Positions 36,701 through 47,300 of a stretch of DNA of 64,000 bases are shown here, one piece after another. The position numbers were made by a program, and so were the translations under genes. This DNA is from Endomychus coccineus (lineage: Eukaryota > Arthropoda > Insecta > Coleoptera > Endomychidae), in NCBI GenBank assembly GCA_958510875.1, contig OY294070.1:119268703-119332702 (forward strand). The letters run 5' to 3'. The notes under the pieces are model-generated. The model was not told the origin of the DNA, ran no database searches, and saw nothing but the letters and a program-made list of their open reading frames with translations. Position 1 is the first letter of the stretch; each line of letters begins with the position of its first letter.

Positions 36701-39700
36701 CCAATCTGCAAATTCTCGTCTCTGTTTTGGAGACAAGGCCAAATGACCATCTTTATCTGAAAATGGAATTGAATACTGGAAACGTTCGTTCAGATCAACA
36801 TCCATAAATGGGACGTAATCATGCTTATTTATTTTGGAAGTAAACATGAGTACCCGTTTTTCATCTTCTGAATAAGAGTCTTGTCCAGTTAATTGTAGAT
36901 CTGCTGACATACCACGATGTAAAGATTTTTTAGCATTAGCTGGTAGAGGTTTATTGCGAATGGTTACAATATTCTTTTCTGGTTGAGATGAAGTTGGTGG
37001 ATTCTCTCTTTTTATTCCTGAAGATGATAAAATAAATTGTTGAGTCAATACTTATGAAAACAATCTTCCTAATATACATGTGCAAATAGGGGATGGTTTT
37101 TCAAAAACTCTAGATTTTCTGATGGATTCGCTAACGCTCAGTAAAAGCATTACCTCCTCATGAAAATCCGGAACTTTTCATATCTTAATATTAATAACTA
37201 GATGATTTCAATATCCGAGGTTCACTTACTTAATCCTGAAAATTGATTATTGTTGTTGACCAAGAGTAGAATGACATTGTGAAGTAGGGGGTTTACAAAT
37301 ATTGGAAAGATAGCGAAGTATGTTTCAGATTTTGTTATTTGGGATACCGGTTTTGGTAGTTTTTCGTTGATAAAAATAGGATTCACTTACCAGATATCCT
37401 CAAAGAGAATTTATTGATCAATTTCAAGCTCACATACCCAGAATGCCGACCCAGCAGTGTAACAAAACCTAAAGCGTTGCTCTTTCACACATACATACTG
37501 AAAATGAGACTAAGAGAGATGGTCTAGTTTGGAAATTCTAAGGTAGTTAATTAGTATAAACACTTTTCGCTTTAATTATATCATGTATATCATTAAGAAT
37601 TAACAGTGTCCCCGGCTTGGAAGGCATATCTGTTAAAATAATTAAAATGTTCCATACTTAAATTATTAAACCCTTAAAACAAATTTTTAACTTAATGTTT
37701 GAAACTTCAATTGTCCCTGAAGCATTTAAAAAAGCGATTGTAATTTCCATACACAAATCGGGTTCTTAAAATCGTATTGACAATTATCACCCCATCAGTC
37801 TTATCGATAATTTCTGCAAAATTTTCGAAAAATGTTTGAAAAAAAGGATAATGAGTTTCTTTAATAGATTCAGTATTCTTTACAACAATCACTTTTGATT
37901 TCGAGATAATCTGATTACGGCTGATGTCATCATTGAATTAACAAACTTTATCACAAATAATTTTAATAATAATCAAAAAACAATTGCTGTATTTATGGAT
38001 TTAGCTAAGACTTTCGACACGGTCTCACATAAAGAATTATTAGATATATTCTGTAGCTATGGAATCAGGGGAAAGACGCACACTTTAATAAAAAACTACT
38101 TAGAAAAAGGTGTCAAATAGTTAAAATTAACACTAAAGTAGTACTTTAAGTGACTCATTGACAGTTAATATAGGAGTTCCACAGGGTACAGTATTAGGCC
38201 CGATACTTTTCCTAGTTTATATCAACACATTCTGCAATTGTGTAGGTAAACGTTAAAATAATATCCTATGCAGATGACACAATTTTGATTTTCTCTGGTC
38301 CATCATGGGATCTTGTGAAAGAAAGTACTTGCGAAGGACTCAAAACAATAAAGACCGTTCTGGATACGCTTAAATTAACAATCAACTTAACAAAGACTAA
38401 CTACATTGCATTCTCAATCAGCAACCATTCTCGGCCAGATTTTAATTACCTACAACTCAATGCTATTGAATATATTTATGAAACTAATAAAATTAAATAT
38501 CTAGGTATCTATGTTGATAAGTATCTTAAATGGGACCATCATGTCATTTATCTGAGTAAAAAGATTAAACAACTAATACATACTAAGGGATATTACTTAC
38601 TAAGGGATATACTACAAAAGATTTACTTGTATCAGTTTACAAATCTTTGGTGGTCATTAATCCGTTATGGTATAATCCACGGTCGTATATACAGGTCTGG
38701 AAACTCGAGGCTGTTTCCTATGTGAGAAGTGAGTCCGCTAAGCGTCATCTGTTGCGTAGTACCAAAAGGGTGGCGCATGAGTCGAGGGATGTTCTCTGGC
38801 ACGTATACGACCTTGTTTGAACGATATGGCGCCTAATCCTGACAACATACTTCGATCCATGCGCCAGCTGGTGGCTGAGCGAGGGACTACGAGTTTGGCG
38901 ACATGTAAGAGACTCATGTCAAACATAGAGTTTCCAGACCTGTATATACGACCGTGGTATGATCGCAAGGGGCGGGTTGTATAATAATTCATTAGAAATT
39001 CTAAATATTAGCCACAACTACATTTTAAAAATTATCAACCATAAATCTAAATACATACATAAGTTGAAATCTCCAAAAATTCAAATAACCCTCAAAATTT
39101 ACATTCACTTGTGGTCACACGAATAATTTAGATATATTGCAAGAGAGAAAGCAATCCTCAGCCCTAGAACCAATCCAAGATTTTTGTGAACCTATGTACT
39201 AATGTACAAAATTGATACAAAGGATAATTTAGGCAATGTAATTTTATATAAATATAGATATCACCAATAAATACATTTGAGCCCATAATTAAAAAACATA
39301 AATTATTTTTAAACTGACCTTTTAATAACTCAGCTCTATCAAGTGCCTTGAGTGCAAGACATTTCAATTCTCCTTGCATTAACTCTGAATTTTGTGTGAT
39401 ATATTCTATTGCTTTAGTGTATAGCTCAATAGCATCAGCTTTATCACCACCTTCATCTTCATCGATAGCTTGTTGTAATAAGAAGAAACCCTTTTTTTCT
39501 TTCAATTTGAAATCACTCTGAGACAATTTCATATCATCAGCTTTCTCATTTCTCAGATTCTTCAGTTCACCTGCTCTGGTTCTGTATTCATTAGCTTTAT
39601 CTTTCAGTGAATCTGTTGTTCCTGGTTCACTCAATGTAACAGCTTGTTCAAGAAATTTAGCTGCAGATTCATAAAAGTATATACAGGGCTCTCGTTCGCC

Positions 39701-39766
39701 CTTTTCATCGAATAGTACAGCTTTACAAGCTGCTTCAACTGCCCCTGCTATCAATTCTGAACTCAT
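21742..39766 (-). CDS. Capn7: calpain-7 (PalB homologue), 8 exons
   Basis: Cytosolic cysteine protease that binds ESCRT-III proteins through its MIT domains. Exons, 5' to 3' on the minus strand: 39766-39319, 37017-36299, 33637-33413, 33356-33115, 29138-28927, 28815-28607, 22206-21971, 21883-21742. They join in frame to 2433 nt, i.e. 810 residues plus TAA; human CAPN7 is about 813. Every junction read is GT-AG. Residues ~1-148 are two MIT repeats ([13 protein letters not shown] in the second). The protease core holds Cys286 (QTVISDCSF), His452 (THAYAL) and Asn472 ([10 protein letters not shown]), so it should be active. Residues ~545-810 are the C-terminal beta-sandwich domains ([38 protein letters not shown]). 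The last two exons are small and lack their own ATG. Introns 1, 2, 4 and 6 are swollen by mobile elements. Divergent neighbour: SPT6. Confidence 0.95.
22207..23143. other. calpain-7 intron 6, 3' part
   Basis: AT-rich intronic DNA without recognised elements. Confidence 0.4.
23144..23466 (+). pseudogene. Penelope-like GIY-YIG endonuclease fragment
   Basis: One reads [10 protein letters not shown] in one frame and, after a frameshift, [20 protein letters not shown], then [12 protein letters not shown]. VYKLxC followed by YIGQTGRxFxxRxxEH and FAEHLxxxNH is the GIY-YIG endonuclease at the C-terminus of Penelope-like elements. At least one frameshift (about 23230) breaks it. It is orientated opposite to calpain-7, inside intron 6. 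It is another relic of the element class to which the hammerhead repeats probably belong. Confidence 0.82.
24180..25160 (+). pseudogene. LINE reverse transcriptase fragment (Jockey/CR1-like)
   Basis: In changing frames: NDYRPI and a [15 protein letters not shown] block (about 24206-24270), [20 protein letters not shown] (about 24403-24460, palm Asp), [20 protein letters not shown] (about 24582-24640). Then, in an open frame to 25157, [39 protein letters not shown], and a thumb segment with [17 protein letters not shown]. The YADD box is degraded. The same family is at 6236-6710. Located in calpain-7 intron 6, antisense to the gene. Confidence 0.82.
25161..26810. other. calpain-7 intron 6, middle part
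   Basis: No coding sequence recognised. It contains a small tandem duplication at 25553-25670, and near 26142-26195 a possible hairpin (atctcgtctg ... cagacgagat). Confidence 0.4.
25553..25670. repeat. tandem duplication, two ~60-bp copies
   Basis: The unit taaatttgtatttcattaac ... tttatttgttgagat ... ccaaaggtt occurs twice in direct succession with a few differences. Confidence 0.75.
27150..28310. mobile_element. TIR DNA transposon with ~190-bp inverted ends, transposase remnant
   Basis: The ends are inverted repeats starting gcatttagacattccacta, followed by gcattcggcacccgtcttca and then ggtgctgaaat. The left arm is about 27150-27340 and the right arm about 28115-28308. Between them, from about 27395 to 27840, is a plus-strand coding remnant. 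It includes [40 protein letters not shown], and after a frameshift [20 protein letters not shown], then [11 protein letters not shown]. Something followed by a basic GRPxKG and PNAKSHG tail looks like the C-terminus of a transposase, but I cannot name the superfamily. No clear target duplication. Located in calpain-7 intron 6. Confidence 0.72.
29490..30560 (+). pseudogene. LINE fragment with RNase H domain and Cys/His knuckle
   Basis: From about 29540: [15 protein letters not shown] (RNase H first Asp), then [20 protein letters not shown], a frameshift, and a MPGHQGN-type segment near 29850, followed by [10 protein letters not shown] in another frame. From about 30060, LLALNMEK and, in frame, [12 protein letters not shown] then [20 protein letters not shown] up to IREWIP and a stop near 30369. 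The RT itself is missing, so the copy is 5'-truncated. It is on the opposite strand to calpain-7, inside intron 4. It is distinct from the LINE at 33867-35740. Confidence 0.8.
30850..31952. mobile_element. 1.1-kb foldback element with TA flanks
   Basis: The two ends are GTCCAAGCA (30850) and its complement TGCTTGGAC (to 31952), each flanked by TA. The left arm (about 30930-31240) and right arm (about 31610-31870) are long inverted copies; landmarks are gatctgtcgatttgct-like, aattatcgatatctttcata and gttatttgctgtacgtatag. The inner part (31290-31550) is a second palindrome around ttggctagatcttctcagcg. Most of the element can therefore fold into one long hairpin. Inner sequence also occurs at 52560-52640 and 53100-53187. 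There is no transposase. Located in calpain-7 intron 4. Confidence 0.8.
32213..33054 (-). mobile_element. TA-flanked TIR element, copy A (left end lost)
   Basis: The same element as 43330-44297 and, in opposite orientation, 44895-45849. Copy A retains the right terminus (ccacccttgaccaagataat, then ttttgatatcccag, followed by TA), but starts inside the left end at about 32213, where the terminal ~75 bp are missing. It carries the same two short minus-strand frames as copy [17 protein letters not shown]... (32266-32559, 97 codons) and [15 protein letters not shown]... (32640-32828, 62 codons). Located in calpain-7 intron 4. Confidence 0.82.
33867..35740 (+). mobile_element. 5'-truncated LINE with RT, RNase H and 13-bp target duplication
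   Basis: Flanked by perfect 13-bp direct repeats ATCCACTAAAAAT (33854-33866 and 35741-35753). The insert starts in the RT N-terminal region ([20 protein letters not shown], about 33945). It continues with [20 protein letters not shown], then a stop, [17 protein letters not shown] (catalytic Asp), degraded palm, [13 protein letters not shown], and [17 protein letters not shown]. RNase H follows from about 34980 ([18 protein letters not shown], then [31 protein letters not shown]). Near 35580 comes [11 protein letters not shown], a CC-type knuckle. The 3' end is a short TTGA tail (TTTGATTGATTG). This domain order fits RNase H-bearing R1/I/Loa-type LINEs. Frameshifts and stops inactivate it. Located in calpain-7 intron 2, antisense to the gene. 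Confidence 0.9.
35754..36298. other. calpain-7 intron 2, 5' part
   Basis: AT-rich intronic sequence. Part of it resembles a small palindromic repeat: taaactaaactagaaata near 35808 and agtttactctgatgatggct near 35896. Nothing named. Confidence 0.4.
37018..37620. other. calpain-7 intron 1, 3' part
   Basis: Intronic DNA with no recognised element. Confidence 0.4.
37630..39170 (+). pseudogene. LINE reverse transcriptase fragment split by a MITE
   Basis: RT blocks in order: [20 protein letters not shown] (about 37707), [40 protein letters not shown] (about 37990, catalytic Asp), [20 protein letters not shown] (about 38167), [12 protein letters not shown] (about 38265), and LNLTKTN-like thumb, then [20 protein letters not shown]. 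At 38677-38957 the frame is interrupted by the 281-bp MITE. Removing the MITE and one copy of a 6-bp duplication restores [13 protein letters not shown]. The rest of the RT ([16 protein letters not shown]) runs to about 39170. Frameshifts and stops are present. Antisense to calpain-7, in intron 1. Confidence 0.85.
38677..38957. mobile_element. 281-bp MITE, copy 2, inside a LINE RT
   Basis: Same length and about five differences from copy 1 (11400-11680); TIRs of 30 bp. Flanks are tataat at the left (38671-38676) and tatgat at the right (38958-38963), which may be a 6-bp target duplication with one change. The host LINE frame reads through cleanly if the MITE plus one such hexamer is removed, supporting a precise insertion. 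Confidence 0.88.
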
Positions 39767-40606
39767 TCTTCTCTACCATATAATTAATACACTTAAAACC
39801 TAGTTTTTAGCTTACATATATGCAATATTGATGCTAAGAACAACTAAGATTAGTAACCAAAAATGTTTAAACTTAATTTTCCTTACTTTATTTCATTCAC
39901 CATTTTTTAGCTTTTCTCAATTTGAACGAGTGGAATGTTAAAATGTTACCAAGGGCAGGGAAGAGTTTCGAAGCATATTCACAAATTAAAGTTATCGAAA
40001 TTCTACAATCATAAATTACTAATAAATTAATTATTTTTAATAAAGGGTTAGGTTAGGTCAAGTTATGTGTTGAATCATTGAAGGTATTTAACTAGACAAA
40101 AATTTCTCTGTTTACACCGTGATACTGTTTGAGGAACTCATAGAGTTATAGAAATAGTTAAAGGCTAATCGCTAGCTAACTCATCAACATTTCAATTCCA
40201 TCACTCCAAATTTATCAAATAAACGAATCTGTAAATATTATAAAATTTTAAATTAAGTTTTTATCAGAAATAATTATTCACAGATTTCGAACTTGTAACT
40301 ATTGCGTTAGATCCTAGCTCAACAGAAAGCATCTCAAATCTCAAGGTTATCACATTTTTTTGCTCTTTGTTAATAATATTTCGAATGTAAAATATTAAAT
40401 TCTAATATTTATGTCCATTTTTAAAATTATATTCTCCAGAATTGAGAAATACGGGATGATGCAGTATAAAAATAGACGACCTCAACCGCAACTCGGAAGA
40501 TTAGTCGCCGCTATCGAAGACTTTTTTATTTGAAGTTAATAAATTTCTTCTTAAAAAAATTTCTGTAAGTATTTCATTGGAAATTGTGCTCAAATGTTTA
40601 AATAAA
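39767..40606. promoter_or_regulatory. divergent intergenic region, calpain-7 side
   Basis: About 0.8 kb upstream of the calpain-7 start codon, AT-rich, with no coding sequence. No convincing TATA box or initiator could be assigned. Presumed to hold the calpain-7 5' UTR and promoter from its position. Confidence 0.4.
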
Positions 40607-40786
40607 GGCAGTGATATTCAACAAAATAATTGTATTCTTATTTAAGATGGAATATCACAGAATAAAGAATAAGAATAAGAAGTCGACGCTTCACGAGGCA
40701 GTGATATTCAACAAAATAATTGTATTCTTATTTAAGATGGAATATCACAAAATAAAGAATAAGAATAAGAAGCCGACGCTTCACGA
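40607..40786. repeat. 90-bp tandem duplication in the divergent promoter region
   Basis: 40607-40696 and 40697-40786 differ at two positions by eye (cacaga/cacaaa and agtcga/agccga). Each unit contains tgatattcaacaaaataatt and ends gacgcttcacga. Near identity suggests a recent duplication. Confidence 0.93.
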
Positions 40787-40810
40787 GTTGTTTTCATAAC
40801 AAAGTTATGC

Positions 40811-41081
40811 CAAAGAGTTCTATATATAGAGTAGACAAGTAGTGTGTTAAGCATACGAAAGCGCTGGTAACTAGTCGGTCATTCTGTCCTTCTCGCACAT
40901 GTTAGTGCGCTCTCACTTGCACCGTCACCCCTTCTATTACAAAGAGTATAAGAATACAAGAATAAGTATAACGCGCGGACATTGTGCGAGTGAGAGCGCA
41001 GTACATGTGCGAGAAGGACAGATTGTCCGTTAACATATCAGTGACACGCTTAGTTGTCCACTCTATATATAGAACTCTTTG
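40811..41081. mobile_element. hAT-type MITE between calpain-7 and SPT6
   Basis: Perfect 8-bp target duplication AGTTATGC at 40803-40810 and 41082-41089. The terminal inverted repeat is CAAAGAGTTCTATATATAGA (40811 onward and complement up to 41081). Imperfect inversion continues inward through about 120 bp, including gtccttctcgcacatg. It is 271 bp long with no coding capacity. The 8-bp duplication and CAAAG-type ends fit a non-autonomous hAT element. It lies about 290 bp upstream of the SPT6 start codon. Confidence 0.92.
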
Positions 41082-41368
41082 AGTTATGCTCCCAGAAGCA
41101 TAGAACAACTCAAAGATAATGCGATTAAAACTGACGGTACTGCTCTGTGGTTCATTTCATTTCTATGATATTGCTGTTTGTCCAATGTTTTTTCTTGTTT
41201 GTTCGATGATCATTGAGATTGACCAAGAAAAAGTATTCAATGAAACAAAATGTCTAGACCTGGATGAGTGTCAATTTTAGTGAATTTGTTGATTTCATTA
41301 AATGTAACAATCCAACAGCTTATGTTTCTATTTTATTAAATTCAATTTTATAATACCTCTCATTTATA

Positions 41369-44300
41369 ATGGCCGACTTTATAGAATCGGAAGCCGAAGA
41401 GAGTGAGGTATACACATGTTCTACAGAGCATCTACAATATCTAATTGATTTTACATTTTTTGATTCTTCTGAATCTATTATATTTCAATCACATTTTTCT
41501 AGTTTTTCAACTCGATATTTAGTTATAAAATACTTTATAATTTTAGGAAGAGGAATTGGAGCCTCATGAGCGTAAGAAAGTAAAAAAAGCAAAACTACAA
41601 GATAGTTCTGAGGAGGAAGAAGAAGGTATTGCTTATTAAAATTTTACTCCAAGCGCTTTTAGTGCTTTAAATTTCCTATTTTCTATTTTCTTTATATTAA
41701 ATCTGTCATGAACTTTTATCAAAAAAGAATTTGAAAAAAATCAATTGGTGTGGTGATTAAGAAAGGTTTCCGACTAACCCAGCTCCATTATACCAACAGG
41801 TGCATCATTAATATTGTGGAATGGCAAATTGTTATCTAAAGAAAATAGAACTTATTATTCAATATGCTAAACAATTTCTCATTAATGTTACTTTTTGCAG
41901 ATGATGAGGAAAGACTTCGGGAAGAACTGAAAGATCTTATTGATGATCGACCTATTGAGGAAAGTGAAGGCGAAGATTCTGATGGGTCTGGTGGTGAGAA
42001 ACGCAAAAAGTCTGATGATGAAGACTTGGATGACAGATTAGAAGATGAAGATTACGATCTTATAGAGGAAAACTTGGGTGTAAAAGTTGAAAGAAGGGTA
42101 TGTTTAGTTCCTATAAGAGAAAACAAATATTCTACTTGATTCAAATAGTTAAGTCTTGACGGTTATATTTTTCATAGAAATTCAAAAGGTTGCGACGTAT
42201 CCAAGATGAAGAAAGTGACGGAGAAGAAGCTGCAGATGAAGGGCAAGATCGAGATGCCATTGCTATGGATCTATTTTCAGATGATGTAAGTATTGATGAT
42301 CCTGTTTTTTCTGTAATTTGTTTTCATTAAATCTTCTTTGGACATTAGTAGTTTTTTGTTAACTTCTCAAAGAATTCACCAAATGTTATTTTAGGATGAT
42401 GAGCGAAAATCGGAACGTAGTCAACGACCTATGGTTGAGCCAGAACAGTTTGGAGAGGAAGAGGAAGAAGGTGAATACTCTGATGCTGATGATTTTATTG
42501 TGGACGATGACGGTAGGCCCATCGCGGAGAAAAAGAAGAAAAGGAAACCCATTTTCACAGATGCGTGAGTGATTTTAATCAATTCAATATATTACAAAAA
42601 ACGTTCAGTTAAGTGAACCTTGTGTGAAGCATACATTTGGTTTTAGAGCTTTGCAGGAGGCTCAAGAAACATTTGGTGTTGATTTTGACTATGATGAGTT
42701 CTCCAAGTATGAGGAGGATGATTATGATGATGAGGATGATGAGGAAGAAGAGGATGAATATGAGGAGGATGAAGACGGAGAAAGAAGGTATTTAGTTATT
42801 TTATATAGTAGAGTTTGCATTAATATTTTCTCTCTAGGAGGAGAATTAAGAAGACAACGAAGAAGAAACCAACAAAGAAATCTATTTTTGAAGTTTATGA
42901 ACCTAGTGAATTGAAAAGAGGCTTTTTCACTGATATGGATAATAGAATTCGAAATACAGATATTCCTGAGAGAATGCAAGTGCGAGAAGTTCCTATAACG
43001 GCGGTGCCTGAAGATTCTAAGGAGTTGGACGATGAGGCTGAATGGATTTACAGACAAGTGAGTTTCCTAGTCTTGTCATTAATTTCTCTTATAAATAAAA
43101 AATTCTCAGGAAATAGGTCACATTAACACTTTGTTTTATATTTTCGTCTTTACGTACGTTTCGGTCTCACGACCATCATCAGAAGACTTATTATGTCAAA
43201 AAGGGGTTTCCAAAATTGATTATAGCACAAAGCGTCTATATCGCACCAATTTCAATCAAAAATGCCCATGTCGCCGAAACGAACAGAACCACGAATAATC
43301 GAAATTGTACCACATCAATATTTCAAGTACCGGGATATCAAAAATTATCTTGGTCAAGGGTGGTTGTGGAATCTAAAACGTGTGTCTTACTTTACATTTG
43401 AAATAATTATGTCACTGTCACACTGACGTCAATAACCTACAATTTTCATACCTATTTATTTCAGTTGTAAAACAATAATGAACTACAAATTATGAAATCA
43501 TTATGTGAACTTTGAACCTTTTCAGAGGTCGTGATAGCCACAATCCGGGTCAAAAACTGTTTTGAAATAGTTAATTTTCCGTAAATCGAATGACGGTCAC
43601 GTGAGAAGCCCGTAGCACGCGAGTTAGAAAAGTACAAACTGGTTGTACCTAATACGGCTTTACGACGACTTTTCGCGTGCCGTTTTCGCTCCATGTAGTT
43701 AGATTTAGTATCGGACCGCGCCCGATGGCCCTTCTTTTTTCGATAAATGTCCATGAAATAGGAAAATTTAATTAAAACAGTTTGAGCTATTCTCAGATCT
43801 CAGCTACGCGCGTCTAACGTGCGACGTACCAAAGGAAATTTTCTCGCGACTAAAATATACACGAAGCAGGTAAAAGCTAGCGGCCCATAGCCGAAAACAC
43901 TTTATTACAACTGGCGCCGCCCGCACGAGGCACGAAACTGCCCCAAATTAACCAGACCGAGGTAAAATGTATAAACTCTAACTTACGCGCAGCGAGTTCC
44001 TCGAGGCATATGTCAAAATGATTTCGTTCGTAGCTAATTACATAGGACGTCTGGCGTTCATGCAATTATGTTTTTAGATAATTCGAACCTTCTACTTAAT
44101 TTCGATAGGCCACGTGAACATCCCGGAGTCCAAAGCGCTAAAGACTTCTGAGTGTTACAATATTCGTATAAAATTGCGAAATTTCGCACTTTTAGAAACT
44201 TCAAATTAACTATGACATAATTATTTCAAAAGTAAAGTAAGACACACGTTTTAGATTCCACAACCACCCTTGACCAAGATAATTTTTGATATCCCGGTAT

Positions 44301-47300
44301 AAAATATAACAAGAATCCACTATTCAGTAATATTCTTATAATATACAAGCACATGTTGGTATAGTGTCTCAACGACTGGAGATCTAAACTATTGCGTTAA
44401 GTATCTACTCACGAACCAGAAGTACGATTTATGAGGTACTTGTAAAAGGTTGCATACAGTTCTCGTCAAATAACTTGGCACCTGTATGAAATAATATCGG
44501 CACATTATAAATTGTCTATCTTCTTCTAGTACTCATGATTTAGATAAAGAAACATTGTAACATATAGTTTCTAAGAAAACCACATGTCTACGGCATTGTA
44601 ATGATCTAGAAAGAGATAAAACATCCCCGTCCTATCGTATTTGAATCACGTTATTTTTGTCAAGTTGCAGGCCTGTCTTGTCAATTGTCAAATCTTATGT
44701 CTGACACCTGACTCCCGTTATCGCGAATCTAAGTGTGAACAATTTCAATTTATCATTTGCTTCCGTTGTTCTTTACAAAATCTCATCATTTATGTGAGAT
44801 GCAGCTGCAGTTTATTACCACAATATTGAAGTTAGGCCCCTTGAGCATCAGCAAATTGAAAATCTATTCTGAAAGCGTTTCTACGTAGCTTGTACCGGGA
44901 TATCAAAAATTATCTTGGTCAAGGGTGGTTGTGGAATCTAAAACGTGTGTCTTACTTTACGTTTGAAATAATTATGTCATAATTAATTTGAAGTTTCTAA
45001 AAGTGCGAAATTTCGCAATTTTATACGAATATTGTAACACTTAGAAGTTTTAGCGCTTTGGTTTCCGGGATTTTCACGTGGCCTATCGAAATTAGAAGGT
45101 TCGAATTATCTAAAAACATAATTGCATGAACGCCAGACGTCCTATGTAATTAGCTACGAACGAAATTATTTTGACATATGCCTCGAGGAGCTCGCTGCGC
45201 GTAATTTAGAGTTTATACATTTTACCTCAGTCTTGTTAATTTGGGGCCGTTTCTTGCCCCGTGCGACCGGCGCCAGTTGTAATGAAGTGTTTTTGGCTAT
45301 GGGCCGCTAGCTTTTACCCGCTTCGTGTATATTTTAGTCGCGAGAAAATTCCCTTTGGTACGTCGCACGTTACACGCGCGTAGCTGAGATCTGAGAATAG
45401 CTCAAACTGTGTTGATTACATTTTCCTATTCAATGGACATTTATCGAAAAAAGAAGGGCCGTCGGGCACGGTTCGATACTAAATCTAACTACATGGAGCG
45501 AAAACGGCACGCGAAAAGTCGTCGTAAAGCCGTATTAGGTACAACCAGTTTGCACTTTTCTAACTCGCGTGCTACGGGCTTCTCACGTGAACGTCATTCG
45601 ATTTACGGAAAATTAACTATTTCATAACCGTTTTTGACCCGGATTGTGGCTATTACGACCTCCGAAAAGGTTCATTATTTCATAATTTATAGTTCATTAT
45701 TGTTTTACAACTGAAATAAATAGGTATGAAATTTGTAGGTTAGTGATGATGTCAGTGTGACAGTGAAATAATTATTTCAAACGTAAAGTAAAGACACACG
45801 TTTTAGATTCCACAACCACCCTTGACCAAGATAATTTTTGATATCCCCGATATCCATGAGTCTTTCACATAAAATTCATTTTTCCTATTATATTGTTGAT
45901 AGATTTTGACGAAAATATAAAACAAAGTTTTAATGTGACCTATTTCCCGAGAATTTTTTATATATAATTCATACTGGGTCAAGAATCTTCATTATATTAA
46001 TTTCTCTGATTACATTTATTATTAGGCATTTTGCAAACCGACTATTTCCAATATGGATGCAAACTTAACCATGGAAGCGAGAGAACGACTGAAGAAAGGA
46101 CCCCTAACGATTGTAAAAATTCGTAAAGCTCTTGATTTCATGCGTAATCAACAGCTTGAAGTTCCTTTTATTGCTTTCTATCGAAAAGAGTATGTAACAC
46201 CCGAATTGAACATAAATGATCTTTGGAGAGTCTACAAATATGATGCAAAAGTAGGTAAAACATCAATTATATGTTTATCCTGTTTAGGTGAATAGCAATA
46301 TATTTTTTCTCAGTGGTGCCAACTGAAGACCCGTAAAGAAAATCTGAATAATCTGTTCGAAAAGATGAGATCCTATCAATTGGATTTGATAATGAAGGAT
46401 CCGGATGCTCCTATTCCAGATACGATGAGGGTAATGAAAGATTGCGATTTTGAACGACTGCGTAACGTACAAACTCAAGAAGAGTTGCAAGATGTGCATA
46501 ATCATTTTATTTTATATTACGCGGGTGATTTGCCCAGTATGCACAAAGCTTGGCGCATTAAAGAGAAACAGAGGAAAAAAGATGCAAAAAGATCTGCAAG
46601 GTGAGTTTCTTTTACAACTTCAGCTGCTGGTGTTGTTCCATTCTGGATCTCTTTAGTCCAGGCTGTGAACCGAGATTTCAGCTATAATAAATTTTTTTTT
46701 TTGCATTAGCTCCAGGAGGTTCTCAGGATCATTCATACACCTTAAAACCTCTTGGGAACCCCAACCCCAACAATTGGGGGCGAAAATGGCCCGAAATCTC
46801 CAGTCTTGAATTGTATTTTCTACAAAAAAAGGCATTTTGGCATTTTGAGTGCACCTAGGAGGTTTTTTGGGTCGCTTAACACGAATCCGTAGCCAGATTT
46901 ACTTGCAATCCATCGTAGGGGCGGTAAATCTACAAAATTGGCCAATTGTGCACCCCTAATATGTTATTTTGCAAATTACGTGTTTTAGGCATTTCGAACA
47001 CACCAAGGGGGTTTTTTGGGTTGCTGAATACGATTGCGAAGCCAGATTTACTCGAATATCATCGTAGGGGTGGGAAATTGCATGTTCTTAAATTAAGCAA
47101 GCCGCAATTCGGGACTGTATGATAACCGTCCGTATAGCTGTTTGGGAATTTGAAAAAGAGCTTTCGGGGAAGCCATTTCAGAGATGACGAAGAGGTGTTT
47201 TGACACATTTTGAAGAGACAAATTTTTTAGGGGAATTGATTTGTTGCTGAAACGATATAATAAGTACATTGATGTAAGGGTGGATTATATTGGAGAAAAA

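Larger units (their letters stand above)
43091..45967. mobile_element. family F foldback element in SPT6 intron 7, with nested insertions
   Basis: Outer ends in inverted orientation: aattctcaggaaataggtca at 43101 and the complement at about 45938-45957, both continuing with cattaa-acttTgttttata. The left arm (43101-43329) is complete with the hammerhead motif. Its continuation resumes at 44300-44515 (caatattcttat-like block) after copy B of a TIR element. The right arm is mostly replaced by copy C and only its last ~115 bp remain. Removing 43091-45967 leaves an intron of about 90 bp, normal for an insect. Confidence 0.78.

Noticed and set aside
40611..40799. 62-codon frame with an internal protein repeat.
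   Set aside because: The repeat comes from the 90-bp DNA duplication. No evidence that it is translated.
42722..43057. 111-codon minus-strand frame with a long serine run.
   Set aside because: It is the antisense shadow of the acidic GAN/GAG-rich SPT6 exons 6-7.
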